This document shows, in pieces, positions 10,732 through 25,000 of a stretch of 64,000 bases of DNA. The stretch's first letter is position 1. Every line of letters begins with the position of its first letter. The notes under the pieces were generated by a model, which made no database searches, was not told the DNA's origin, and was given only the letters and a program-made list of their open reading frames with translations. The stretch comes from Chloranthus sessilifolius. Taxonomy: Eukaryota > Streptophyta > Magnoliopsida > Chloranthales > Chloranthaceae. The position numbers were made by a program, and so were the translations under genes. The stretch lies in the NCBI GenBank assembly GCA_021018995.1, contig CM037588.1, forward strand, positions 85,037,765-85,101,764, given 5' to 3'.

Positions 10732-13042
10732 TGTGGTACTGCCTACCTTATAATTATTAAGACATTAAAAACATCATACTAACGGAAAAATCATAGAAAA
10801 AGATACCAAGGTAAGCAGCCAGGCCTGCAAGAACCAGGGTTGTTGCAGCAAGCTTTAAGAAGGTAAGTAGGGGTATGTCCACAGGGAATTGTGTTTCAAA
10901 ATGTAGTATATCTCTAGATCTAGAATAGATCTGACACTCTACCATATCCTAATTTAAAATAAAGCAAGAAAGGAAAGAGGAGAGGTTTTAAGGTGTTGTC
11001 ACTTTACTAAAACTACATAAATTAAATGAAAATGCAAATGATCCAGAGGTGAGTAGAAAACATATTTAAAGAAATAGAGAAAATGTTTTTGGGGAATTAA
11101 AATCAAATGTGGAGATCAGCAGCTTTGGATTTTGGTCTCACTGAAAATTAATTGGTTAGACAGCAATGCAGAGGATTAATTTGCAGCAATCCATCATCTA
11201 GCTACAGGCACAAATGCAAGGTATAAAAATCCAATCTAAACCAAAGAATTGAATTAATCTTAAGGCTATGATCTGTCCACTTCAATGGTCATAGATCATC
11301 CTAAGGATTTCCTTCAATCCAAATGCCTCAATTAGAACAATAGAATCACTCCAGATGCTGTGGATGCAAGGCTACAAGCTCAGGCATCCACAGGGATATT
11401 AAATCTAGGGAAATCAAATGGCAATCAAGATTTATAGATTTAAATGAACTCTAAAACCAATAATTTATTGATTCAAACAACTTATAATACATTATTCTCA
11501 GATCTGTAGTCTGTGCATCATCTAATCCTCATACAAATGCTCTCAAACCTCTCAATTTACAAAGCTACTTCACCCTAGCTGCTACAAGTATTTAGCCAAC
11601 TATCGTTGGGCTAAAGAGAGAATGGGGAAGAAGGAAGAAGGATAGAATTTTTTAAGGAAAAGGGAGTTCGGATTTTGATCTTTGAGCTCTCTCAATTTCT
11701 GGATCCCCCTTTTGTAAAGCTTCTCTGTTATTTACTCTTCCCTTTTGTCTCAGATCTGTTTCAGCCAATCAGAGCTCAAGGGAATAATTCTGTTATTCTG
11801 AGCTACAAATGTGGCTAATTTTCCTTCTAAAGCCTCTCCCCAATTGGTTCAAATTGGACAAGTACATGTGGGGGAGTTAGAGAGGTTCACATTCATGTGC
11901 AATTGTATTCTAAAAATGCCCTTAAATCAATAAAATAGCCTTGGGATAGATGCAGTAGAGCACTGATTTAATGTGCATTCTCAGTTGGAACTGAGAAGTT
12001 TCAAATCCGTATTTCGAGAGGTTCAGAGAACCTCTCGACAGGTTCTGAGTGTGTTAAATGCTCCATTCGATAGGTTGAATTTGAATTTAGCTTTCGACAG
12101 GTTCAGATGACTGCTCGATAGGATGAGTTCACTACTTAATTGCTGCATTACCCTCAGCCATCCTCTTAATAGGTTGATGCAACCTCCCGAGATCCAATAC
12201 AGCTCCAGGTAAGTCTTCGACAGGATCTTTCCCTCTGTTCGACAGGTTGGAAGCACTTCTCGACAGGATGAAGGCAACCTCGTGAGATTCCAAATAGCTT
12301 CAGGTATTCTCTCGCTAGGTTGGCTTTGACTGTTCGATAGGTTCAGAGGAACCTCTCAACAGGTGTACTTCTAGCCTTCTGCACTTCACGAGGATGGCTA
12401 CTTCAGGTGACTTCTCGATAGGATGTTTTACACTATTCGACAGGATCTTCTTCAGTAGTGCGAACCATTTGATCGGTGTTTTCAACCTCTCGACAGCTTC
12501 ATTTCTCCTCATAAGAACCTCTCGACAGGTTGAAATAAAGCTCTAGGTCCTCTCGACAGGATGCTTTCTTCAGTTTCAACTCCTCGACATGTTTAGGAAA
12601 CCTCTCGATAGCTTCATATACTGCATCTAACCTCTCGATAGCTTCTTTTGACCACTCGACAGGCTGTTGTTCCTTGCTTTCAAAGCTTGTACATAACTTG
12701 GGGTGCTGCCTTTCATCTGTCCAGCACTCAGTGCCCTTTTGAGGGTTTCATTCTTCATCAAGTACAGCTGCTGGTTTGCTCCCAGGTGTACCAGTTGGAC
12801 ACATGCCATTGCCTTCAAATTTTGAGGCTATGTGGATTTGCTTGATGGCTGATTGTTTGGGCTGTATGGGCTCGTGTTGAAGAAGCTGGTCTCTTCTTGG
12901 CAATTTTTAGCTAGATTTATGTATTATGACTGTAATTTATTACTAACTATAAAACACACTTTAAGACACATCATTAGTCAACTCAAAAGCCCATCAAAGG
13001 TCAGGTTAGAAGGTGAAAATTGGTGTTTTTCACTGATTAACA
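10732..13042 (-). repeat. 5' LTR of element F
   Basis: On the minus strand the LTR begins TGTTAATCAGTG at 13042 and ends TACCACA at 10732, 2311 bp in all. The start resembles those of elements B and C, which share the pattern of a short inverted repeat around GGTGAAAA...TTTTCAC. U3 holds a dense cluster of a family-specific motif at 12013-12660. The R/U5 side (10735-11600) is AT-rich, with no gene. Confidence 0.85.
12013..12660. repeat. Cluster of CTCTCGACAGGTT motifs in LTR of element F
   Basis: About 25 irregularly spaced copies of a motif around CCTCTCGACAGGTTC (variants TTCGATAGGTT, CTCGACAGGATG, CTCTCGATAGCTTC) fill roughly 650 bp of U3. Both orientations of the short core are nearly equivalent at CTCGA. 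It takes the same LTR position as the TTCGAA cluster of A, the TTCGCAAAG cluster of C and the CTCGCGAG cluster of B. Confidence 0.8.
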
Positions 13043-16000
13043 TGACTGCTTTAACATGAATGCTTGAACATGAATGTTTCAATGTGAATGCTTGATCAGG
13101 AATGATCGAACGTGAATCCTCGAACAAGAATGGTTGAACATGAATGCTTGAACATGAATGCATGAACATGAATGCTTGAACCTAAATTCTTAAACATGAA
13201 TGCTTGATTGATAGTGACTTGAACATGAATGTTGGAATGTGAATCCTCGAACATGAATGCTAGAACATGAATGCTTGAACATGAATGCTTGAACCTCAAT
13301 GCCTAAACATGAATGTTTGATAGATAGTGACATGCTTTGACGTGAATGCTTGATATTTAATGCTTGAACTTGAATGCTTTAACATGATTGCTTGAACATG
13401 AATGCTTGAACGTGAATACTTGAAAGCGAATGCTTGAGCGTGAATATTTGAACATGGAAGCTTGAACGTGAATGCTTGATAGATAGTCACACGCATAAAC
13501 GTGAATGCATGAACATGACTGCTTGCACATGACTGCTTGCACATGAATGCTTGAACGGGAATGCATGATAGATAGTCACACTCTTAAACATGAATGCTTT
13601 AACATGACTGCTTGCACGTGAATGCTTGAACGTGAATGCTTGAACGTAATTGCTTGAACGTGAATGCTTGAACATGAATGCTTGAACATGAATGCTTGAA
13701 TGTGAATGCTCGACAGATAGTGACATACTTGAACGTGAATGCTTTAAAGTGTGAATGCTCGAACGTGAATGATCAAACGTGAATGCTTAAACATGAATGC
13801 TTGAACGTGAATAATTGAACGCGAATGCTTGAATGTGAATTCTTGAACATGGATGCTTGAACGTGAATACTTGATAGATAGTCACATGCTTAAATGTGAA
13901 TGCTTGAACATGACTGCTTGCACGTGAATGCTTGAACGTGAATGCTTGATAGATCACCACACTCTTAAACACGAATTCTTTAGCATGACTTCTTGCACAT
14001 GAATGCTTGGAAGTGATTGCTTGAATGTGAATGCTTGAACATGAATACTTGAACATGAATGCTTGAACGTGAATGCTTGAGCATGAATGCTTGAATGTGA
14101 ATGCTCGAACATGCATGCTCGAATGTGAATGCTCGAACATGAATGCTTGAACCTGAATGCCTGAACATGAATGCTTGATATTGAATGCTTGAACCTAAAT
14201 TCTTGAACGCGATTGCTTGATATTGAATGCTTGAACCTAAATTCTTGAACGCGATTGCTTGAACGTGAATACTTGAACATAGATGCTTGAATGTGAATGC
14301 TTGATAGATAGTCACACTCTTAAATGTGAATCCTTTAACATGACTGCTTGAACGTGAATGGTTGAACATGAATGGTTGAACATGAATGCTTGGACGTGAT
14401 TACTTGAACGTGAATGCTTGAATGGGAATGCTTTTACATGAATGCCTGAATGTGAATGCTTGATAGATAGTGACACGCTTGAACATGAATGCTTTAATGT
14501 GTTAATGCTTGAACGTGAATGCTCGAACGTGCATGCTTTAACATGAATGCTTGAACGTTAATGCTTGAACCTGAATGCTTGAACATGAATGCTTGAAAAT
14601 GAATGCTTGAGAGATAGTGAAATGCTTGAACGTGAATTTTTGAAATTGAATGCTTGAACCTGAATACTTGAACGTGAGTGCTTGAATGTGATTGCTTGAA
14701 CATGAATGCTGGAACATGAATTCTTGAACCTGAAAGTTTGAACCTGATTGCTTGAACGTGATGGCTAGAATGTGAAGGCTTGAACATGAATGCTCGAATG
14801 TGAATGTTCAAACATGAACGCTTAAAAATTAATGCTAGTACGTGAATGCTTGAACATGATTGTTTAAACCTGATTGCTTAAAAATGAATGCTTGATAGAT
14901 AGTGACACGCTTGAACATGAATGCTTCATCGATAATGCTTGTACCTGAATTCCTGAACGTGATTGCTTGAACATGAATACTAGAATGTGAAGGCTTGAAC
15001 GTGTATGCTTGAACGTGAATACTTGAACATGGATGCCTAAACATGAATGCTTGATAGATAGTGACACACATAAACATGAATACTTGAACATGAATGCTTG
15101 CACGTGAATGCTTGAATGTGAATGCTTGTACCTGAATGCTAGAACATGATTGTTTGACCGTGAATACTTGAACGTGAATGCTTGAACATGAATTTTGGAA
15201 TGTTAATGCTTGAATGTGAACTCTTGAACATGAATGCTTGATAGATAGTCACATGCTTGAATGTTAATGGTTGATAGATATTTACATGCTTGGACGTGAA
15301 TGCTTTAACGTGTGAATTCTTGAACGCGAATTCTTGAACGGGAATGCTTGAACCTAAATATTTGAATGTGAATGCTTGAACATGAATGCTTGAACGTGAA
15401 TGCTTGATAGATAGTGACACACTTGAACGTGAATGCTTGAAAGTGAATGTTTGGACATGAGCGCTTAAATGTGATGGCTTGAACATGAATGCTTGAATGT
15501 TATTACTTGAACATGAATGTTGGAATGTGAATGGTTGAACGTGAATGCTTAAACATGAATGCTTAAACTAGTGTGCTTGAATGTGTCAATGCTTGAACGT
15601 GAATCCTTGAACGTGAATGCTTGAACATGAATATTTGAATGTGAATGCTTGAACATGAATGCTAGTACGGGAATGCTTGAACGTGAATGCTTGTACCTGA
15701 ATGCTTGAATGTGAATGCTTAAACATGAATGCTTGAACATGAATGCTTGAACGCGAATGCTTGATAGATACTGACAAACTTGAACGTGAATGCTTTATAA
15801 TGAATGCATGAATGCTTGAACATGAATGCTTGATCGGGAATGATTGAAAGTGAATGCTTGAACATGGATTCTTGATTGACAGTGACACGCTTAAATGTGA
15901 ATGCTTGAACTTGAATGCTTGATTGTGAATGATGGAATGTGAATGCATGAACATGAATGCATGAATGTGGATGCTTGATAGATAGAGACACGCTTGAATG

Positions 16001-19000
16001 TGAATGCTTGAACATTAATGCTTGAACATGAATGCTTGAACGAGAGTGCTTGAACGTAAATTCTTAAACGTGAATAATTGTAGATGAATGCCTGAACGTG
16101 AAAGCTTGATAGATAGTTACACTCTTGAACGTTAATGCTTGAACATGAATGGTATAACGTGAATGCTTGATAGATAGTGAAACACTTGAATGTGAATGCT
16201 TGAAAGTGAATGTTTGAACATAAATGCTTAAATGTGTTGGTTTCAAAGTGATTGCTTGAACATGAATGCTTGAACGTGATGGCTTGAACGTGATTCCTTG
16301 AACATGAATGCTTGAATGCGAATGCTTGAAAATGAATGCTTAAACATGAATGCTTAAACTAGAATGCTTGAATGTGCCAATGCTTAAACGTGAATCCTTG
16401 AACATGAATGCTTGAACCTGAATATTTGAACGTGAATGCTTGAACATGAATGCTAGAACGTGAATGCATGAACGTGTGTTCTTGGACCTGAATGCTTGAA
16501 TGTGAATGTTAAACTTGAATGCTTGAACATGAATGCCTGAAGTGAATTCTAGATAGATTGTAACACGCAAGAACGTGAATGCTTTAACATGAAGGCTTGA
16601 ACGTGAATGAATGCTTGAATGTGAATGCTTACACATGAATTCTTTAACATGAATGCTTGAACGTGAATTCTTGAACGTGAATGTTTGAACATGAATGCTT
16701 TAACGTGAATGATTGAATGTGAATGCTGCCACATGAATGCTTGATAGATAGTGACACGCTTAAATGTGAATGCTAGGCTAGCACGTTAATGTTTGAACGT
16801 GAATGCTCGAACATTAATGCTTGAACATGAACGCTTGAACAAGAATGCTACGTGATTCCTTGCACATGAATGCTTGAATGTCAATGCCTGAACGTTAATT
16901 CCACAAAGTGAATGCTTGAACGTGAATGCCTGAACGTGAATGCTTGGACGTGATTGCTTGATAGATAATGACATGCTTGAATGTGAATGCTTGAACATTA
17001 ACGCTTGAACGTGAGCGCTTGAACACGAATGCTACATGACTGATTGAACATGAATGCTTGAACGTGAATGCTCGAGCGTGAATGCTTGAATGTGAATGGT
17101 TGAACATTAATGGTTGAACCTGAATGCTTGAACGTGATTTCCTGAACATGAATGCTTGAACGTGATGGCTTGAACGGGAATGCAAGAACGTGATTGATTG
17201 AACGTGAATGCTTGAACTTGAATGGTTGATCTTCAATGCATGAACGTGCTAATTCTTCAACGCATATTCCTGAACGGGAATGCCTGAACCTGAATATTTG
17301 AACATGAATGCTTGAACATGAATGCGTTAACATGAATGCTTGAACGTGAATGTTTGAACTTGAATGCTTGAACGTGTGACTTCTTGAACGTGAATTCTTG
17401 AACCGGAATGTTTGAACCTAAATATTTGAATGTGAATGCTTGAACACGAATGCTTGAATGTGAATGCTTGTACCTGAATGCTTGAAGGTGCATGCTTGAA
17501 CTTGAATGCTTGAATGTGTGAATTCTTGAACGAGAATGCTTGAACCAGAATATTTGAACGTGAATGCTTGAACGTGAACGCTTGAAAATGAATGCTACGT
17601 CAATGCTTGAACACGAGTACTTTAACGTGAATGCTTGAACCTTAATGCTAGAATGTGATTGCTCGAACAAGAATGGTTGAACCTGAATGCTTGAACGTGA
17701 CAACTTGAACATGAATGCTTGAACGTGATAACTTGAACGTGAATGGTACAACGTTAATGCATGAACGTCATTGATTGAACGTGAATGCCTGAACGTGAAT
17801 ACTTGAAGATGAATGCCTGAATGTGAATGCTTGATATATAGTTACACACTTTAACATAGATGCTTGAGCATGAATGGTTGAACGTGAATGCTTGATAGAT
17901 AGTGACACGCTTGAACGTGAATGCCTGAAAGTGAATGTTTGAACATGAATTCTTGAACATGAATGCTTGAACGCGATGGCTTGAACGCGATTGCTTAAAC
18001 ATGAATGCTTGAACATGAATGCTTGAATGTGAATGGTTGAACGTGAATGCTTGAAAATGAATGCTTGAACTAGAATGCTTGAACGTGTTAATGCTTGAAC
18101 GTGAATCCTTGAACATGAATGCTTGAACCTGAATATTTGAACTTAAATGTTTGAACATGAATGCTACGTGCATGATTGAACATGAATGCTTGAACGTGAA
18201 TGCTCGAACGTGAATGCTTGAACGTGAATACTTGAAGATGAATGGTTGAACGTGATTACTTGAACGTTAATGGTTGAAGGTGAATGCTTGAACTTGAATA
18301 CTTGAATGGGATGGCTTGAACTTGAATGCAAGAACGTGAATGCATGGACGTCATTGATTGAAAGTGAATGCTTGAATGTGAATGCTTGATCTTCAATGTG
18401 TGAACGTGTGAATTCTTGAACGGGAAATTCTGAACCTGAATTATTTGAACGTGAGTGCTTGAACATGAATGCATGAACGTGAATGCTTGAACTTGAACGC
18501 TTGGACGCGTGAATTCTTGAACATGAATGCTTGAACAAGAATGCTTGAACGTGTCAATGCTTGAACGTGAATGCTTTAACCTGAATATTTGAGCATGAAT
18601 TCTTGAACATGAATGCTTGAATGTGAATGCTTGAATGTGAATTCTTAAACATGAATGCTTGAACATGCATGCTTGAACATGAATATTAGATAGATTCTGA
18701 CACGCTTGAACATGAATTATTTAACATTAAAGCTTGAACGTGAATTCTTAAACTTGAATGCTTGAACGTGAATGCTTGTACCTTAATGCTTGAATGTGAA
18801 TGCTTAAATATGAATGCTTGATAGATAGTGACACTCTTGAACATGAATGCTTTAACCTGAATGCTTAAATGCCAATTCTTGAATGTGAATGCTTCAACGC
18901 CAATGATTGGTTGAACATGAATGCTTGATAGATAGTGACACGCTTGAAAGTGAATGTTTGAACATGAATGCGTCAATGTGATGGCTTGAAAGTGATTGCT

Positions 19001-22000
19001 TGAACATGAATGCATGGACGTGATCGCTTGAACGAGATTGGTTGAACATGACTGCTTGAACATGAATGGTTGAACGTGAATGCTCGAACTAGAATGCTTG
19101 AACGTGTCAATGCTTGAACATGAATCCCTGTAAGTGAATGCTTAAACCTGAATATTTTAACATGAATGCTTGAACATGAATGCTAGAACGTGAATGCTTG
19201 TACGTGAATGCCTATACCTGAATGCTTGAATGTCAATGCTTAAACATGAATGCTTGAACGTGTATGCTAGAAAGATTATGACACGCTTGAACATGAATTC
19301 TTTGACCTGAAAGGTTGAACGGGAATTCTTGAACCTAAGTGCTTGAACGTGAATGCTTGAATGTGATTGCTTAAACGTGAATGCTAGAACATGAATGCTT
19401 GAACGTGAATGCTTGATAGACAGTGACACGCTTGAACGTGAATGCATTAACATGAATGCTTGAACGTGAATTCTTCAACGTCACTGCTTGAAAATGAATG
19501 CTTGAACGTGAATGCTTGATTGATAGTGACACACTTTAACGTGAATGTTTAAACATGAATGCTTGAACGTGAATGATTGAATGTGAGTACTTGAACGTGA
19601 CTGCTGTAACATGAATGCTTCATAGATAGTGACATGCTTAAATGTGAATGATAGAACATTAATGCTTGGACATGAATGCATTAATAGGATTGCTTAAATG
19701 AGAATTCTTAATCATGAATGTGTCAATGTGAATGCTTGAAAATGAATGATTGAACGTCAATGATTGATAGTGACACGCTTTAACGTGAATGTTTCAACAT
19801 GAATGCTTGAACGTGAATGATTTAATGTGAATGCTGCAACATGAATGCTTGATAGATCGTGACACGCTTGAATGTGAATTCTAGCACGGTAATGCTTGAA
19901 TGTGAATGTTTGAACGTTAATGCTTGAACGTGAACGCTTGAACAAGAATGCTACTTGAATCCTTGAACATGAATGCTTGAACGTCATTGCCTGATCGTTA
20001 ATGCCTGAAAGTGAATGCCTGAACGTGAATGGTTGAACGTGAATCCTTGATAGATAGTGACACGCGTGAACATTAATTCTCGAACATGAATGCTTGAACG
20101 TGAACGCATGAACATGAATGCTCTGTGAATGATTGAACATGAATGCTTGAATATGAATGCTCGAACGTGAATGCTTCAACATGAATGCTTGAACATGATT
20201 GTTTGAACGTTAATGGTTGAAGTTGAATGCTTGAACGTGACTGCTTGAACGTGAATGCTGGAACTTGAATGCCTGAACGTGATGGCTTGAAGGTTAATGC
20301 AAGAACGAGAATGCATGTACGTGATTGATTGAACGTGAATGCTTAAACTTGAATGCTTGATCTTCAATGTGTGAATGTGTGAATTCTTGAATGGGAATGC
20401 CTGAACCTGAATATTTGAACGTGAATGTTTGAACATGAATGCTTGAACTCGAACGCTTGGACGTGTGAATTCTTGAACGTGAATTCTTTAGTGGGAATGC
20501 TTGAACCTTAATATTTGAGCATGAATGCTTGAACATGAATGCTTGAACATGAATCCTTGAAGGTGAATGCGTGAACTTGAATGCTTGAACGAGAATGCTT
20601 GAACCAGAATATTTGAACGTGAATGCTTGAACGTGAACGCTTGAAAATGAATGCTACGTGAATGCTTGAACGTGAATGCTTGAACACGAGTACTTTAACG
20701 TGAATGCTTGAACCTGAATGCTAGAATGTGATTGCTCGAACAAGAATGGTTGAACCTGAATGCTTGAACGTGACAGCTTGAACATGAATGCTTGAACGTG
20801 ATAACTTGAAGTGAATGGTACAACGTGAATGCATGAACGTGATTGATTGAACGTGAATGCTTGAACGTGAATGCTTGAACGTGAATACTTGAAGATGAAT
20901 GCATGAACGTGAATGCTTGATATATAGTTACAATTTTTAACGTGAATGCTTGAACATGAATGATTGAACATGAATGCTTCATAGATAGTGACACGCTTGA
21001 ACTTGAATGCTTTAAAATGAATGTTTGAGCATGAATGCTTGAATGTGATAGCATGAAAGTGTTTGCTTGAAGATGAATGCTTGAACGTGATTGCCTGAAC
21101 ATTAATGCTCGAACATGAATGCTTGAATGTGAACTTTTAAACGTGAATGCTATAACATGATTGCATGAACATGAATGGTTGAACGTGAATGCCTGATAGA
21201 TAGTGACACTCTTGAACGTGAATGCTTGAAAGTGAATGTTTGAACATGAATGCTTGAATGTGATGGCTTGAAAGTGATTGCTTGAACATGAATGCTTGAA
21301 CGTGATGGTTTCCACATGATTGCTTGAACATGAATGCTTGAACATGAATGTTTGAATGTGAATGGTTGAACGTGAATGCTTGAACGTGAATGCTTAAACT
21401 AGAATGCTTGAATGTGTCCATGCTTGAACGTGAATCCTTGAACGTGAATGCTTGAACCTGAAAATTTGAATGTGAATGCTTGAACATGAATGCTAGAACG
21501 TAAATGCGAGAACGTGAATGCTTGAATGTGAATGCTTAAACAAGAATGCGTGAACGTGAATGCTAGATAGATTGTGACACGCTTGAATGTGAATTCTTTA
21601 ACGTGAAAGCTTGAATGTGAATTCTTTAACCTGATTGCTTGAATGTGAATGCTTGTACCTGAATACTTGAATGTGAATGCTTAAATGTGAATGCTTGGAC
21701 ATGAATGCTTGAACGTGAATGCTTGATAGACAGTGACACGCTTGAACGTGAATGCTTTAACATGAATGCTTGAACATGAATTCCTGAACGTGAATGCTTC
21801 AATGTCAATGCTTGATTGATAGCGAGACGCTTTAATGTGAATGCTTAAACATTAATGCATGAACGTGAATGATTGAATGTGAGTACTTGGACTGGAATGC
21901 TGCAACATGAATGCTTGTTAGATAGTGACATGCTTGAATGTGAATGCTAGAACGTTAATGCTTGAACATGAATGCTTTAACATGAATGCTTGAATGTGAA

Positions 22001-25000
22001 TTCTTGAACGTGAAGGCTTGAGCGTGAAAGCTTGATTGATAGCGTCATGCTTTAATGTGAATGTTAGAAAATGAATGCTTGTACGTGAATGATTGAATGT
22101 GAATGCTTGAATGTGAATGCAGCAACCTGCATGCTTGATAGATAGTGACACGCTTGAATGTGAATGCTAGAACGTTAATGCTTGAACGTGAATCCTTGAA
22201 CGTTACTGCTTGAACGTGATCACTTGAAAAAGAGTGCTACGTGAATCCATGAACCTGAATGCTTGAACGTGAATGCCTGAACGTGAATGACCGAAATGGA
22301 ATGCTTGAAACGTGAATGCCTAAACGTGAATGCTTGAATGTGAATGCTTGATAGATAGTGACACACTTGAATGTGAATGCTTAAACATTAATGCTTGAAC
22401 GTGAATGCTTTAATGTGAACACTTGAACATGAATGCTACGTGAATGCTTGAAAATGAATGCTTGAATGTGAATGCTCGAACGGGAATGCTCGAACATGAA
22501 TGTTTGAACATGAATGCATGAACGTGATTGCTTGAACGTTCATGGTTGATGCTAAATGCTTGAACATGTTGCTTGAACGTGAATGCTTGAACTTGAATGC
22601 TTGAACATGATGGCTTGAAAGTGAATGCATGAACTTGATTGATTGAGCGTGACTGCTTGAACGTGAATGACTGAATTTGAATGCTTGAACTTGAATGCTT
22701 TTTCTTCAATGATTGAATAGGTGAATTCTTGAATGGGAATGCTTGAACTAGAATATTTGAACTTCAATGCTTGAACATGAATGCATGAACATGAATGCTT
22801 GAACATGAATGCTTGAACGTGAATGCTTGAACATGAATGCATGAACATGAATGCTTGAACATGAATGCTTTAACGTGAATGCCTGAACTTGAATGCTTGA
22901 ACGTGTGAATTCTTGAACGGGAATGCTTGACACTGAATATTTGAACGTGAATGCTAGAACATGAATGCTTGAACGTGAATGCTTGAACATGAATGCTTGA
23001 ACATGAATGCTTGAAGGAGAATGCTTGAACTTGAATGCTTGAATGTGTGAATTCTTGAACAGCAATGCTTGAACCAGAATATTTGAACGTGAATGCTTGT
23101 ACATGAACGCCTGAACATGAATGCTACCTGAATGCTCGAATGTGAATGCTCGAGCAAGAGTACTTGAACATGAATGCTTGAACGTGGTTGCTTGAACATG
23201 AATGGATGAACCTGAATGCTTGAACATGATTGCTTGAATGTGAATGCTTGAACTTGAATGCTTGAATGTGACGGCTTGAATGTGAATGCTACAACGTGAA
23301 TTCAAGAATGTGATTGATTAACCATGAATGCTTGAACTTGAATACTTGAAGATGAATGCTTGAACATAAATGCTTGATATATAGTAACATGCTTGAACAT
23401 GAATGCTTGATAGATAGTGGCATGCTTGAACGTGAATGCTTGGAAGTGAATGTTTGAACACGAATGCTTGAATGTGATGGCTTGAAAGTGATTGCTTGAA
23501 CATGAATGCTTGAAAGTGATGGCTTGAACGTGATTGCTTGAACATAAATGCTAGAACATGAATGCTTGAATGTGAATACTTGAACATTAATGCTTGAACG
23601 TGAACGCCTGAACAAGAAAGTTATGTGAATCTATGAACTTGAATGTTTGAATGTGAATGCCTAAACGTGAATGCCTGAACATGAATGCTTGAATGTGAAT
23701 GCCTAAATGTTAATACTTGAGCGTGAATGCTTGATAGATGGTCACACGCTTGAATGTGAATGATTGAATATTAGTGCTTAAGCGTGAATACTTGAATGTG
23801 AACCCTTGAACATGAATGCTTGAACATGAATGCTCGAACGGGAATGCTTGAAAGTGAATACTTGAACATGAATGCTTGAACGTGATTGCTTGAAAGTGAA
23901 TACTTGAACATGATTGCTGGAACGTTAATGGTTGAACCTGAATGCTTGAATGTGATTGCTTGAACCTGAATTCTTGAACATGAATGCTTGAACGTGATGG
24001 CTCGAATGTGAATGTTAGAACGTGAATACATGAACGTGATTGATTGAACGTGCATGCTTGAACTTGAATTCTTGATCTTCAATGCTTGAACGTGTGAATT
24101 CTTGAACGAGAATGCCTAAACCTGAATATTTGAAAGTGAATGCTTGAACATGAATGCTTGAACGTGAATGCTTGGACATGAATGCTTGAATGTGAATGCT
24201 TGAACTTGAATGCTTAAACATGTGAATTTTTGAACATTAATTCTTGAACGGGAATGCTTGAACCTGAATATTTGAATGTGAATGCTTGAACATGAATGCT
24301 TGAACGTGAATGCTTGAACATAAATGCTTTAAGGTGAATGCTTGAACGTGTGAATTCTTGAACGGGAATGCTTGAACTTGAATATTTGAACATGAATACT
24401 TGAACGTGAATGTTTGAACAAGAATGCTACGTGAATGCTTGAACGTGAGTACTTGAATGTGAATGCTTGAACATGAATGCTAGAATGTGATTGTTTGAAC
24501 ATGAGTGGTTGAACCTGAATGATTGAACGTGATTGCTTGAATGTGAATGCTTGAACATGATGGCGTGAACGGCAATGCTACAATGTGAATGCATGAACGT
24601 GATTGATTTCATGTGAATGCTTGAACATGAATACTTGAAGATGAATGCTTGATATATAGTTACACACTTGAACATGAATGCTTGAACATGAATGGTAGAA
24701 CGTGACTGCGTGATATATAGTGACACGCTTGAACGTGCTTCCCTGATAGTGAATGTTTGAACATGAATGCTTGAATGCGATTGCTTGAAAGTGTTTACTC
24801 GAACTTGAATACTTGAACATGATGGCTTGAACGTGATTGCTTTAACATGAATTCTTGAACATGACTGCTTGAATGTCAATGGTTGAACATGAATGCTTGA
24901 ACATGAATGCTTGAACGAGAATGCTTGAACGTGAATCCTTGAACGTGAATGCTTGAACCTGAATATTTGAACGTGAATGCTTCAATGTGAGTGCTAGAAC

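Larger units (their letters stand above)
8585..13042 (-). mobile_element. Element F: Athila-like LTR retrotransposon, 5' part
   Basis: On the minus strand, from right to left, come a 5' LTR (13042 down to 10732), a 6-bp spacer, a tRNA-Asp-type primer-binding site and a gag region. The element is cut at 8585 by the insertion of element A, so its pol and 3' LTR must lie left of the window if they survive. The right end of the LTR abuts the minisatellite directly in mid-unit, which indicates that F inserted into the array. It is broken at several places. Confidence 0.85.
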
